A stretch of 64,000 bases of DNA from NCBI RefSeq assembly GCF_018614205.1, contig NZ_JAGGOS010000061.1, positions 1 to 64,000 of the forward strand, read 5' to 3'. This document shows positions 50,468-59,262 of the stretch, piece after piece; the first letter of the stretch is position 1; every line of letters begins with the position of its first letter. This DNA comes from Streptomyces sp. ISL-36 (GTDB lineage: Bacteria; Actinomycetota; Actinomycetes; Streptomycetales; Streptomycetaceae). A program made the position numbers and the translations under genes. The notes beneath the pieces were generated by a model, which was not told where the DNA came from, did not search any database, and saw nothing but the letters and a program-made list of their open reading frames with translations.

Positions 50468-50575
50468 GTGTCGCCACGCGTACCGAAGGCCGCGCTCCCC
50501 GCGGAGCTCAGGGAAAACATGATCAAGCAGCTCGGCGAAGTGCCCGAGCCCGTTGAGGTGGTGTGGCACAGCGGA
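50468..50575 (+). pseudogene. 5' fragment of a carboxymuconolactone decarboxylase-family gene
   Basis: GTG 50468, with GGAGG 5 bases upstream, starts a frame SPRVPKAALPAELRENMIKQ, then LGEVPEPVEVVWH, as in AhpD/CMD-like proteins, and then loses similarity near 50575. The functional Cys pair of the family is absent. Remnant of a deleted gene. Confidence 0.65.
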
Positions 50576-50609
50576 ACACACCACGCGCCGGTGCGACCGG
50601 TGCGACAGG

Positions 50610-50770
50610 GGCGCAGGCACTCAAGCCCGTGTGGGCGGTGCTCCTTCGCACGTTCCCCGACCTTCATGTTGCGGTCGAGGATGTGATCGCCGACGGGGAC
50701 AGGGCTGTCTTCAGGAACACGGTCACCGGGACCCACCTGGGCGAGTACAAGGGTCCGATGGCCGCTCGTC
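50610..50770 (+). pseudogene. Fragment of a SnoaL-like ester cyclase gene
   Basis: In another frame than the preceding fragment: KPVWAVLLRTFPDLHVAVED and VIADGDRAVFRNTVTGTHLGEY fit the middle of SnoaL-like polyketide-cyclase proteins. N- and C-terminal parts are missing. A separate gene remnant joined here. Confidence 0.65.
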
Positions 50771-50905
50771 CGGCGCGAGCTGCGCGGGAACGAGGTTTGT
50801 GACGGATCGCTGAGCCATCGCCGCTTTCAGAGGCACACCCGCGGTGTTCTGCCGGCGGTGAAACACCCGTCCGACCGGACTCGACGATCACTACAGTTCG
50901 GTCTC

Positions 50906-51631
50906 ATGACGACGGTTACCACGCGTACGGTCGAGTACCCGGCCGACGGCCTCACGATGATCGGGCACCTCGCGCTCCCGGCCGGTGTCGACCGCCGGCC
51001 CGCGGTCCTGATCGGGCCCGAGGGGCCGGGCCTGAACGACTTCCAGCGCCGCCGGGCCGACGCCCTGGCCGAACTCGGGTACGTGGCACTGGCCTTCGAC
51101 ATCAACGGCGGGCGCTGGTTCACCGACCCCGAGGAGATGCTGGCACGCGTGACCCCCCTGCTCGCCGACCCCGACCGGATGCGGGACATCGGCCACGCGG
51201 CGCTCGACGTGCTGCGCGCCGAACCGCGGACCGACCCCGACCGCATCGCCGCCATCGGCTACGGCACCGGGGGCGCGATCGTGCTCGAACTCGGGCGCGA
51301 CGGCGTCGACCTAAGCGCGATCGGAACGGTCAACGCACTGACCACGGGCCGACCGGGCGAGGCGGCACGCATTCGCTGCCCGGTGTGGGCCGGGGTCGGG
51401 TCGGAAGACCCGATCATGCCGCCCGCGCAACGGGAGGCGTTCGCCGCCGAGATGCAGGCCGCGGGCGTCGACTGGCGCCTCGTGGTCTACGGCGGCGCCC
51501 TGCACGCCTTCCACCACCCGCCGGTCGACCAGACCGTGCTCCCCGGCATCGGCCACCACCCACGGCACGCGCAGCGAGCCTGGCGCGACGTCGTCGACCT
51601 GCTCGCCGAATGCCTGCCCGTGACGGAGTGA
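50906..51631 (+). CDS. Dienelactone hydrolase family protein lacking the nucleophile
   Basis: 241 aa. The fold is clear (TMIGHLALPAGVDRRPAVLI, GLNDFQRRRADALAELGYVALAFD) and the acid and His are present (VGSEDPIMP, GGALHAFHHP). At the nucleophile elbow AIGYGTGG there is Gly120 where Cys or Ser is expected. So the enzyme is likely inactive as a hydrolase, or uses another mechanism or role. ATG 50906; TACAGT lies 8 bases before it. Confidence 0.8.
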   Translation: MTTVTTRTVEYPADGLTMIGHLALPAGVDRRPAVLIGPEGPGLNDFQRRRADALAELGYVALAFDINGGRWFTDPEEMLARVTPLLADPDRMRDIGHAALDVLRAEPRTDPDRIAAIGYGTGGAIVLELGRDGVDLSAIGTVNALTTGRPGEAARIRCPVWAGVGSEDPIMPPAQREAFAAEMQAAGVDWRLVVYGGALHAFHHPPVDQTVLPGIGHHPRHAQRAWRDVVDLLAECLPVTE

Positions 51632-51747
51632 TCTGCTCCGGCTCGTCGGACATCACCGCAGATCAGAGTGACTATGACGAGGTGCTCTGCGAGGGGCGCC
51701 ACGGCAGGCTTCCGGCGTATTCCGGTCCCACCCGCGGAGAACGGTCA

Positions 51748-51780
51748 CGGACGGGACGGGACGGGACGGGACGGGATGGG
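51748..51780 (+). repeat. Pentanucleotide (GGGAC) repeat
   Basis: A near-perfect run of about six 5-bp units in the intergenic region upstream of a secreted-protein gene. A rapid-slippage type repeat. Confidence 0.8.
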
Positions 51781-51880
51781 GCGGGGCAGGGGCTCGGAGC
51801 CTTTTCAGGGGCATCGTCCATCGGGGTGCTGTTGAGCCACAGGCCGTGTCGCTCCGCCGCCGGGGAGGGGTTGGAGGGGC

Positions 51881-52267
51881 ATGCGTAAGATCATTTGCCT
51901 GAGTGCCGCCCTTGCCCTGCCGCTCGCCCTCGCGGCCGCCGGCCCCGCCGCCGCCGACACCAGTTCCTGCACCCACCACTTCTCCGGCCCGCAGATCTGC
52001 ATCCGGCTGGACGGCAACAACGGCTGGAACTCGGTCACAGGGATCTGGAGGAACCCGCCGAAGGGTCTCAAGAGCAAGGCCGTGACGCTCTACTGGAACG
52101 GCGAGAAGTTCGACACGGCGACCGCGCGGCGCGTGGGCAAGACCCTGAGCTACACCTGGTCGAACATGCAGACCGGCACCGACACCAAGCTGTGCGTGAG
52201 GTTCAAGGGCAGCGAACGCATGGCGTGCGACAAGACCAAGTACATCGGAAACCGCGCCAACTTCTGA
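51881..52267 (+). CDS. Small secreted protein, function unknown
   Basis: 128 aa. Sec signal MRKIICLSAALALPLALAAA to about AADT. Mature part has four Cys (SSCTHH, QICIRL, KLCVRF, ACDK), a WNSVTGIWRNPPKG segment and a short basic C-terminus. I do not recognise the family. GGAGGGG almost adjoins the ATG. Likely a structured extracellular protein with disulfides. Confidence 0.75.
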   Translation: MRKIICLSAALALPLALAAAGPAAADTSSCTHHFSGPQICIRLDGNNGWNSVTGIWRNPPKGLKSKAVTLYWNGEKFDTATARRVGKTLSYTWSNMQTGTDTKLCVRFKGSERMACDKTKYIGNRANF

Positions 52268-52363
52268 ACCTCCGACCCGCGGGGCCTGCGGCCGCGCCTC
52301 ACGCAGGAGCCCGTCACCGGAAGCCGGGCGGCGTCGCCACGTCGGCAGTGACATCGTGGAGCC

Positions 52364-52936
52364 ATGACCATCGAAGTCCGCCCGGCCTCGGTCTTCGGGG
52401 ACGTCCGCACGCTCCTCGGCCCGAAGTCACCCGGCGCCAACGTCTGCTGGTGCCTGAGCTACCGGATTCCGTCCAAGCTCAACAACGAGCTTCGCGGGCC
52501 GGCCCGCGGCGAGTACATCGCCGAACTGTGCCGTGCGGATCCCCCTCCCGGGGTGGTCGCCTATGACGGCGAGGAGCCGGTCGGCTGGGCCGCAGTGGCG
52601 CCGCGCGCGGACACCTCCTTCGCCCGGAATCGCAAGATCCCGCACGTCGACGACCTGCCGGTCTGGTCGCTGTGGTGCATCCGCGTACGCCCCGGTCACC
52701 GGAAGAAGGGCATCTCGCACGCCCTCATCGCCGGCGCGGTCGAGTTCGCCCGCTCCCAGGGCGCACCGGCGATCGAGGCCTACCCCCTCGACAACGGTGA
52801 CGCCAAGGTCGACCTGACGATGGCGTACGCCGGTATCCGGAAGAACTTCGAACGCGCCGGCTTCGTGCACGCAGCCGACACCACCTCGGTGCTGGCCGGT
52901 CACCCGCGGGTCCTGATGCGGCTCGACCTGCGCTGA
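52364..52936 (+). CDS. GNAT-family acetyltransferase
   Basis: 190 aa. The acetyl-CoA loop is VRPGHRKKGISHALI. NVCWCLSYRIP near the start and WSLWCIRVRP are typical of a streptomycete subgroup with unknown acceptor. Single gene, no clear ribosome site. Function beyond N-acetylation is not predictable. Confidence 0.85.
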   Translation: MTIEVRPASVFGDVRTLLGPKSPGANVCWCLSYRIPSKLNNELRGPARGEYIAELCRADPPPGVVAYDGEEPVGWAAVAPRADTSFARNRKIPHVDDLPVWSLWCIRVRPGHRKKGISHALIAGAVEFARSQGAPAIEAYPLDNGDAKVDLTMAYAGIRKNFERAGFVHAADTTSVLAGHPRVLMRLDLR

Positions 52937-52997
52937 CACCGCACGCCCGAAGGCCGCTGGACAGGAAGCGCTGTCGTCGGCCGGTGCTCCGCCAGGA

Positions 52998-53627
52998 TCA
53001 GGAAACACCCCGGGGGCGGAACTGGATACTGATCCGCGGGCCGACCGCGCGCGTGGACTTGGGGATCGCGTGCTCCCAGGTCCGCTGGCAGGAGCCGCCC
53101 ATCACCACCAGGTCGCCATGGCCCAGCGGCAGGCGCAGGGCCGCCGCGCCGCCGCCGCGCGGGCGCAGTGCCAGGTCCCGGGGGTCGCCCACGGAGAGGA
53201 TGGCGACCATGGTGTCCCGCGTGGCGGAACGCCCCGTGCGGTCGCCGTGCCAGGCCACGCTGTCGCGGCCGTCGCGGTAGAGGCAGAGACCGGCCGTGAC
53301 GAAGGGCTCGCCCAGCTCGGGCGCGTAGTACGAGGTCAGGGCGGCCCGGGCCTCCTCCAGCACGGGGTGCGGCAGGGGTTCGCCCTCCCGGTAGAAGGCG
53401 AGCAGCCGGGGTACGTCGACCTCTCGCTCGTACATGTGGCGCCGCTCGGCCCGCCAGGGGACCCCACCGGCCAGTTCCTCGAACAGCGCGTCCGCTCCGG
53501 TCAGCCAGCCCGGGAGCAGGTCGACCCAGGCGCCGCTGCCCAGCTCGCGCCTCCGCAGGCCGTGGAGCGGACCGAGCCGTATGTCGTCGCCCTGGTCGAA
53601 CAGTGAGGCCTGGAGATGTGCACGCAT
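52998..53627 (-). CDS. AlkB-like 2-oxoglutarate/Fe(II) dioxygenase
   Basis: 209 aa. Iron ligands HxD in AWHGDR and distal His in TWEHAIPK, and the 2-oxoglutarate Arg in RISIQFR. Repairs alkylated DNA or RNA bases in the AlkB family. TACGCT six bases before the ATG suggests a leaderless message. Divergent from the second PP2C phosphatase. Confidence 0.88.
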   Translation of the reverse strand: MRAHLQASLFDQGDDIRLGPLHGLRRRELGSGAWVDLLPGWLTGADALFEELAGGVPWRAERRHMYEREVDVPRLLAFYREGEPLPHPVLEEARAALTSYYAPELGEPFVTAGLCLYRDGRDSVAWHGDRTGRSATRDTMVAILSVGDPRDLALRPRGGGAAALRLPLGHGDLVVMGGSCQRTWEHAIPKSTRAVGPRISIQFRPRGVS

Positions 53628-53802
53628 ACCACCAGCGTACCCACAGGAAGCGAACGTATGAGCGATTCACTGTGTGGGCCCCGCTTCGTCATCAGGACAG
53701 GCGCCCCCGAACGATTCCGCGCAGAATGAAGAGGTGGCCGAGCCCGCTGACGGAGGGGGTCGCGGGACGAAGTAGCCCGGGGCATGCGGCCGGGAGGCAT
53801 TC

Positions 53803-55884
53803 ATGTATCGCTTCTTCGAACCGAAGGGCGGGCACGATACGGGGAAGCAGCCCGCGGCCCCGGCGCAGGTCGCCCTGGCGGTCAACGGCATGGGTACCTT
53901 CAACTGGGACGTGGCCGACGGAGTGATGCGCTACGACGACGGCGGCTTGGCCGTGATGGGCTTCCGGCCGGGCGAGTTCGACGGCCGGCTGGCCACGCTG
54001 GGGGAGCGGATGCTGCCCAGCGAGCTGCCGACGATAGAGGGCCTCGTCGACCGTGCGCTGAAAGAGCGCTCCGGCTTCAGCCTCTACTTCCGGGTGCGGC
54101 ACCGCAACGGCCGGCTGCGCTGGACCCACACCCAGGGCCACATCGTCCGGGACACGCAGGGGCGACCGGTACGGGTCATCGGGATCATCCGGGACGCCAG
54201 CCAGGAGCTGCGAGCCGTCGACCAGACCGAACAGCTGCGCCAGGCCCGCGACGACCGTCGCCGCCAGGCCGACATCGTCGGCCACGTCAGCGACGCGCTC
54301 GTCCCCACCGTCACCGTCGAGGACGTCGCGGAGGCCCTCACCACCACCCGCCTCATGGAACGGGTCGGCGCCTCCAGCATCATCCTCGGCCTGATCGACA
54401 ACGGCCGTATGGAACTGGTCGGTTCCAACGGCGTACCCGAAGACCTCATCCGCGACTTCCACCTGTCCCGGCTGAGCGAACCCCTGCCCCTGACCGAGGC
54501 GGTCCGCACGCGCGAGGCGGTCTTCGTCACCAGCCGGACGGAGTTCATCGAGCGCTATCCGGCGCTCGCCCCCTACCTGACGAAATTCCCCGAGGCCGCG
54601 GCCGCGGTGTACCTGCCGTTGATCGCCCACGACATCCCCATCGGCGCCGTCGGACTCACCTACGAGGGCAGGGCGCACTTCCCCCAGGACGAAAGGACCG
54701 TGCTGACGGCGCTGGGCAAGGTCATCGCCCAGTCACTGCAGCGCGCCCTCCTGTACGACCAGGAACACGAGTTGGCCGCCGGCCTGCAGACGGCGATGCT
54801 GCCGGGGAACCTGCCGCACGTGCCCGGCCTGCTCCTCGCCACCCGCTACCAGCCCACCCGCGCCCGAGGAGGGATCGGCGGCGACTGGTACGACGCCCTG
54901 ACACTGCCCGACGGCCGGTTCGCCGCCGTCGTCGGCGACGTCCAGGGCCACGACGTGACGGCCGCCGCCGTCATGGGACAGCTCCGTATCGCTCTGCGCG
55001 CCTACGCCGCCGAGGGCCATCCGCCGACCACCGTCATGGCTCGCGCCTCGGCGTTCCTGGCCGAACTCGACACGGACCGCTTCGCCACCTGCCTCCTCGC
55101 TCTGCTCGACCCCCGAACGGGAGCGATCGCGATCGTGCGCGCGGGCCATCCTGAGCCCGTACTGCGCCGGCCGGACGGGACCTGTGTCTGGCTCGACGTA
55201 CCGGGCGGCCTTCCCCTCGGCCTCACACGGTCGGGTGCCCAACCCGCGTATCCGGTCTCCGAGACGGTCCTGGAACCCGGATCGACGCTGGTCATGTGCA
55301 CGGACGGGCTCATCGAGGCACGTGCCGAGGACCTCGACCAGGGGCGCGGACGGCTCCTCGACGCGCTCGTGACCGGGCCCGCGCCGCCCGAAGACCTCGC
55401 CAACCACCTGCTGCACACCATGGCGGCGTATACGGGGGAGGAGGACGACGTGGCCCTCCTGGTCCTGAAGCGCTCTCCCGGAAGGCCGGACCCCGCGCCC
55501 CGGATGGAGGCCACCATCACCCCCGCCGACCCCGACGCACTGCGCGCCGCGCGCCGCGCCCTGCGCACGGCACTGCACGACTGGTCGCTGGACGCCCTCA
55601 GCGATACGGCGGAGTTGCTGGCCTGCGAACTGGCCACCAACGCCCTTCTGCACACCGCCGGCAACGCCACCCTGACAGCCACGCCGGTACGGAACGGCGG
55701 ACGGGGCCTGCGCCTGGCCGTCACCGACACCTCGCCCGCCTCCCCCAGACGCCGAGCCGCCACCGAGGAGTGCACCTCCGGCCGCGGCCTCGTGCTCATC
55801 GAAGAACTCGCCAGCACCTGGGGAATCGAACCCCGCGGCAGCGGCAAGACCGTCTGGTGCGAACTGTCCCTGGACCAGCTGTAG
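53803..55884 (+). CDS. PAS/GAF PP2C phosphatase with HATPase_c (RsbW-like) tail
   Basis: 693 aa. Order: PAS (residues about 20-130, with FNWDVADGVMRYDDGG), GAF (about 160-320), SpoIIE phosphatase (about 330-540, with GGDWYDA, GDVQGHD, CTDGL, EEDDVALLVLK) and a C-terminal anti-sigma-type ATPase domain with the N-box ELACELATNALLHT and SGRGLVLIEELAS. Phosphatase and kinase/anti-sigma modules in one chain can set the phosphorylation of an anti-anti-sigma factor. Related to the phosphatase at 9151 but with a different sensor order. No partner gene nearby. Confidence 0.9.
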   Translation: MYRFFEPKGGHDTGKQPAAPAQVALAVNGMGTFNWDVADGVMRYDDGGLAVMGFRPGEFDGRLATLGERMLPSELPTIEGLVDRALKERSGFSLYFRVRHRNGRLRWTHTQGHIVRDTQGRPVRVIGIIRDASQELRAVDQTEQLRQARDDRRRQADIVGHVSDALVPTVTVEDVAEALTTTRLMERVGASSIILGLIDNGRMELVGSNGVPEDLIRDFHLSRLSEPLPLTEAVRTREAVFVTSRTEFIERYPALAPYLTKFPEAAAAVYLPLIAHDIPIGAVGLTYEGRAHFPQDERTVLTALGKVIAQSLQRALLYDQEHELAAGLQTAMLPGNLPHVPGLLLATRYQPTRARGGIGGDWYDALTLPDGRFAAVVGDVQGHDVTAAAVMGQLRIALRAYAAEGHPPTTVMARASAFLAELDTDRFATCLLALLDPRTGAIAIVRAGHPEPVLRRPDGTCVWLDVPGGLPLGLTRSGAQPAYPVSETVLEPGSTLVMCTDGLIEARAEDLDQGRGRLLDALVTGPAPPEDLANHLLHTMAAYTGEEDDVALLVLKRSPGRPDPAPRMEATITPADPDALRAARRALRTALHDWSLDALSDTAELLACELATNALLHTAGNATLTATPVRNGGRGLRLAVTDTSPASPRRRAATEECTSGRGLVLIEELASTWGIEPRGSGKTVWCELSLDQL

Positions 55885-55934
55885 CGTCGTCCCGCTGAGT
55901 TCCGGGCCGGGCCGCCCTGCGATACTTCGTGGCT

Positions 55935-57185
55935 GTGACCAGCGAAATAACCTCCCGGGCGGCACAGTCCGGGCCACCGTCACCGGAGCGACGTCCGATC
56001 CGGTCCTGGCAGGACGCCGAGCACAACGCCGCCGCATGGATGCGGTATTGGGGGTTCGCCGACGCGCGGGCCACTCCCGGCGGCTCCGACGGCGGGGTGG
56101 ACGTGCGGTCGGCGAGGGCGCTGGGGCAGGTCAAGTACCAGGCGAAGGCCGTGGGGCGTCCCGAGGTGCAGCTGCTCTTCGGCGCGCGCGGCCGGCATCT
56201 GGACAGACAACTGCTCTTCTTCACGGGCAGCAGTTACGCCAAGACGGCCCTTCAATACGCGCTCGACAACGGCATCGCGCTGTTCGTGTACGACCTCGAC
56301 GGATCGATGACGGCGGTCAACGCCCCGGCCCGCCGGATCACCGAGGCCGCTCGCGCCGCGGAAGACGCGCGCGCCGCGGCAGCGGTACGCACCCCGGAGC
56401 GCGACCGCACCCCGGAGCGCGACCGCACCGCGGAGCCCGGGCGCGCCGCGGAGGCCCTCCGCGTCGAGGCGCTCCGGCGGTTCGCGGCGGCAGCGCGTGT
56501 CGCGGCGACCGACCGTCGTGCTGCTCCCGAGCCGGCACCGTCGGCCGCTGCCACCCCGGCTCGGATACAGACTCCTGCTCCTCGGACCCCGACTCGCGCT
56601 CAGGCTACGGCTCGCGTGCGGACTTCCGCTCCTCGGACTCCTGCTCCTCGGACTCCTGCTCCTCGGACTCCGTCCCGGGCTCCGGCTCGGGCTGTGGGCC
56701 CGGTCGCGACACCCTCGCCCGTCCGCCTGCAGAAGGCCGCGGCCCAAGCACCCCTCTCGCGCCCCCGCTCCCACGCCCCGGCCGCCGTTCCCCCGAAGGA
56801 ACCCCGTCCCGGAACCGCCCACGTGGTCCTCGGACTGGTCCTGGGCGTCATCGCACTGGCCCTGCCCGGTTCGGAGTCCTTCACCGCACGTCCCAACAGG
56901 GCCGTGGCGACGGCCGTCCTCCTCGTCATCCCCTGCGCCCTGCTGGTACGAGGCTTCACGACGAAGTCTCGCCGTAGCTTCTGGCCCACCGGCCTTGGCC
57001 TCTTCCTGCTGTACCTCCCCTTGGCCTGGGCGACCAACGCCCAGCTGTGGCAGGGCGACGCGTCCGATCTGTTCCTGCCGACGACACCGGCCGCGCTGTG
57101 TGTGCTGACCGCCGTCCTGCTGTTGCGCCGGAACGGCTGGTCTCGGCACGGGAAGTCCCCGCACCCGAGTACTCCGGAGAGCTGA
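55935..57185 (+). CDS. Mrr-type restriction endonuclease-like protein with C-terminal membrane helices
   Basis: 416 aa from GTG 55935 (55929 possible). Residues 25-100 are a PD-(D/E)xK fold of the Mrr type: AWMRYWGFADARATPGGSDG, then GVDVRSARALGQVKYQAKAVGRPEV with catalytic Asp and QVK. The middle (about 135-280) is low-complexity with repeats RTPERDRTPERDRT and RTPAPRTPAPRTP. Residues 300-400 contain four hydrophobic helices. A nuclease tethered to the membrane could act on incoming DNA; no methylase is nearby, so it is not a classical restriction system. Confidence 0.82.
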   Translation: MTSEITSRAAQSGPPSPERRPIRSWQDAEHNAAAWMRYWGFADARATPGGSDGGVDVRSARALGQVKYQAKAVGRPEVQLLFGARGRHLDRQLLFFTGSSYAKTALQYALDNGIALFVYDLDGSMTAVNAPARRITEAARAAEDARAAAAVRTPERDRTPERDRTAEPGRAAEALRVEALRRFAAAARVAATDRRAAPEPAPSAAATPARIQTPAPRTPTRAQATARVRTSAPRTPAPRTPAPRTPSRAPARAVGPVATPSPVRLQKAAAQAPLSRPRSHAPAAVPPKEPRPGTAHVVLGLVLGVIALALPGSESFTARPNRAVATAVLLVIPCALLVRGFTTKSRRSFWPTGLGLFLLYLPLAWATNAQLWQGDASDLFLPTTPAALCVLTAVLLLRRNGWSRHGKSPHPSTPES

Positions 57186-57251
57186 CGCCTGACGAGAGAC
57201 CGTTCCGCCGGCGGTCACCAGGCTGGTGGCTGCCCGACCGGCGCGTGCCGC

Positions 57252-58373
57252 TCAGCTCGGCAGGTACGCCTGCCGCGAGGCGCACGTCCACACCACGGCT
57301 CGCGTCGCGCCGGAGGCGTTCACCGCACTGCCTCCGGCCCGGTCGTCGTCGGAGACGGCGACGGCCTCGCTCGCCTGCCCGGCCGCCAGCCGGGGCAGGG
57401 CCAGCATCGGGCCCGAACCCGGCCACAGCACGGCCTGGTCCGCTCCATTGCCCGCGTCGTCGGGGTGGGACCTGGCGGCACCGACCGCCACACCGGTGGT
57501 GGGGCTCACGCCGTCGAGGCTCGCGTACGGGTGGGTGCTCAGCCGACCCGGCGACGAACCGGGGGTGCCGAGCGGCGCGGACCACACCCACGGAGTCCAC
57601 TCGTAGCCGGGCCCGTACCAGTCGCTGCCGACGATCGTCCCGTCGGCCGCGATGCCCGCCACCCAACTGGTGTTTCCGCCGCCACCCGCCTGCGGGAGGA
57701 TCTGCGCGGGCCCCTCGTCGCCGGGCCACAGCACCGGATACGAGTGCTCCACGCGGCCGCCGGTGTCCGGCTCCACCTTCTGCACGGTCGCGACGACATC
57801 GCCGCGGGAGTTGATGCCTCCCACGGTGTAGACGTACGTGTCCGGGCCGAGCTCCTCGGGAAGGGTGAGCGTCCGTTCCAGCGCGCCGTCGGCGTAGACC
57901 CGGATCGTCCTGTCGCCGTACCCACCCGCGACCACACGACCCGAGTCGTTGACGTCCAGGTCCCCGCCCCACTGCGCCCCGCCGGGCAACTCCGTGACGG
58001 AGGCGTCGCCCGCCCGGTAGGTGAAGCCCACCTGCGTGGTGGTGCCGTAGGGCCGATACCGGCCCACCATCAGCCCGCGCTGGTTCACGCCCAGCAGCTC
58101 GCTCTCCGCCCGGCTGTCGGGGACGGGGACGCGGTGCACTGTCGTGCCGGTCCAGTAGACCGCCTTGCCCCGGGACGAGCCGACGGACAGGTTGCCCCGG
58201 CCCAGAGCGCGTACGCCCTCCTTCGGCCAGGCCACCTCGGTGCCGGGCAGCGCTCCCAATGCGGTCGGCGCCGTCCTGCAGGCAGCGCCGGCGCTCGCCG
58301 TGGCCGGTCCCGCCGCACTGATCAGTCCGGCCAGAGCGGCCGCGGCGCCGATGGCCGCCATCATCCTTCTCAC
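57252..58373 (-). CDS. Secreted beta-propeller-like protein
   Basis: 373 aa from GTG 58373. Sec-type N-terminus MAAIGAAAALAGLISAAGPA. Repeats of about 50 residues of the form VNQRGLMVGRYRPYG, VNDSGRVVAGGYG, INSRGDVVATV, IAADGTIVGSDWYGPG and VSPTTGVAVGAA suggest a propeller of HAF-type repeats. No catalytic motif; two Cys only (residue 32 and near the end). Function unknown. Confidence 0.75.
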   Translation of the reverse strand: MRRMMAAIGAAAALAGLISAAGPATASAGAACRTAPTALGALPGTEVAWPKEGVRALGRGNLSVGSSRGKAVYWTGTTVHRVPVPDSRAESELLGVNQRGLMVGRYRPYGTTTQVGFTYRAGDASVTELPGGAQWGGDLDVNDSGRVVAGGYGDRTIRVYADGALERTLTLPEELGPDTYVYTVGGINSRGDVVATVQKVEPDTGGRVEHSYPVLWPGDEGPAQILPQAGGGGNTSWVAGIAADGTIVGSDWYGPGYEWTPWVWSAPLGTPGSSPGRLSTHPYASLDGVSPTTGVAVGAARSHPDDAGNGADQAVLWPGSGPMLALPRLAAGQASEAVAVSDDDRAGGSAVNASGATRAVVWTCASRQAYLPS

Positions 58374-58485
58374 AGCGTGCTGCCCCCCGTGTCAGTCCAT
58401 GCGGATACGTGCAGACGCCCATGGTGCCTCTGGAACGGGAGGGAAGTACCCGGAACGGTGCAGACCGCTTCGTACCGGCTCACCC

Positions 58486-58740
58486 TCAGAGGAAGTGCAC
58501 GTCGTAACGGTCCTGTTCGGGCAGGAGGCGGTCGAAGACCTCCAGACCGTGCTGGATGCGACCCAGGGTCCTGAAGTAGTCGAAGCGGTCGATGCCTGGG
58601 GTCAGGACCGCGAGAAGGCCCGCGGTCGAGCCGGGCGCGGCGCCGAAGGAGTGCGCCACGCCGGGCGGGAAGCAGACCAGCCCGCCGGCGGTGACGGTCG
58701 CCGTGCGGTCGTCCAGGGTGAACCGCATGCGGCCGTCGAC
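58486..58740 (-). pseudogene. 3' remnant of a cupin-domain protein
   Basis: The C-terminal half of a cupin (VVDGRMRFTLDDRTATVTAG, then GLVCFPPGVAHSFGAAPGS) runs to a stop at 58486. The N-terminal half with the first metal motif is missing and the frame upstream turns into the LysR-derived sequence, on the opposite strand, at about 58740. Confidence 0.75.
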
Positions 58741-59092
58741 CACTCTGGAGCAGCTGGCTCCGCTCCCGCTGCGCCTGGCCGCTCGCGAGAACAACCCGCC
58801 CTTCCACGGCCTGGTCACCGACGCCTTCCGTGCCGCCGGTGCCGAGCCGCTCCTCGGCCCGCGGTTCAGCGACCTGCAGGCCACACTCACCGCGATCGGC
58901 ACCGAGCAGGCGTCGTCGTGGACCGTCTTCTACGAGGTACGGGGGCGGCCGTCGGTCCCCCGAGTCGCCGTGCGCCCCCTCGCCGGTCTCACCGTCACCA
59001 CCTCACGGGCCGCCCTGCCCGGCCCACCCGGCCCACCGCTGCGGCACCTGCTGCAGGCCCTGCTGGGCGAGGAGCCGGGCGAGCCCGGTTGA
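58741..59092 (+). pseudogene. 3' remnant of a LysR-family regulator
   Basis: LEQLAPLPLRLAARENNPPFHGLVTDAFRAAG onward is the C-terminal part of a LysR substrate-binding domain, without the N-terminal helix-turn-helix. Its fragment begins at about 58740, exactly where the cupin fragment ends, so a deletion removed the 5' parts of both divergent genes and the region between them. Confidence 0.75.
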
Positions 59093-59262
59093 CCCGCCGT
59101 CAGGCGCAGGCCCCCCGCACGCCGCCGATCCGTGTGCGGGCGATCAGGTGTTCTCCGGTCTGAGCACGAGGACGTGAAGGTTGAGTACGAGCGCTCAAGC
59201 CCGTCGCCTGCTCGCTCGCGACCATGAAAGAGACAACATCGCCTACCCCGGGGGAGCGCCAC

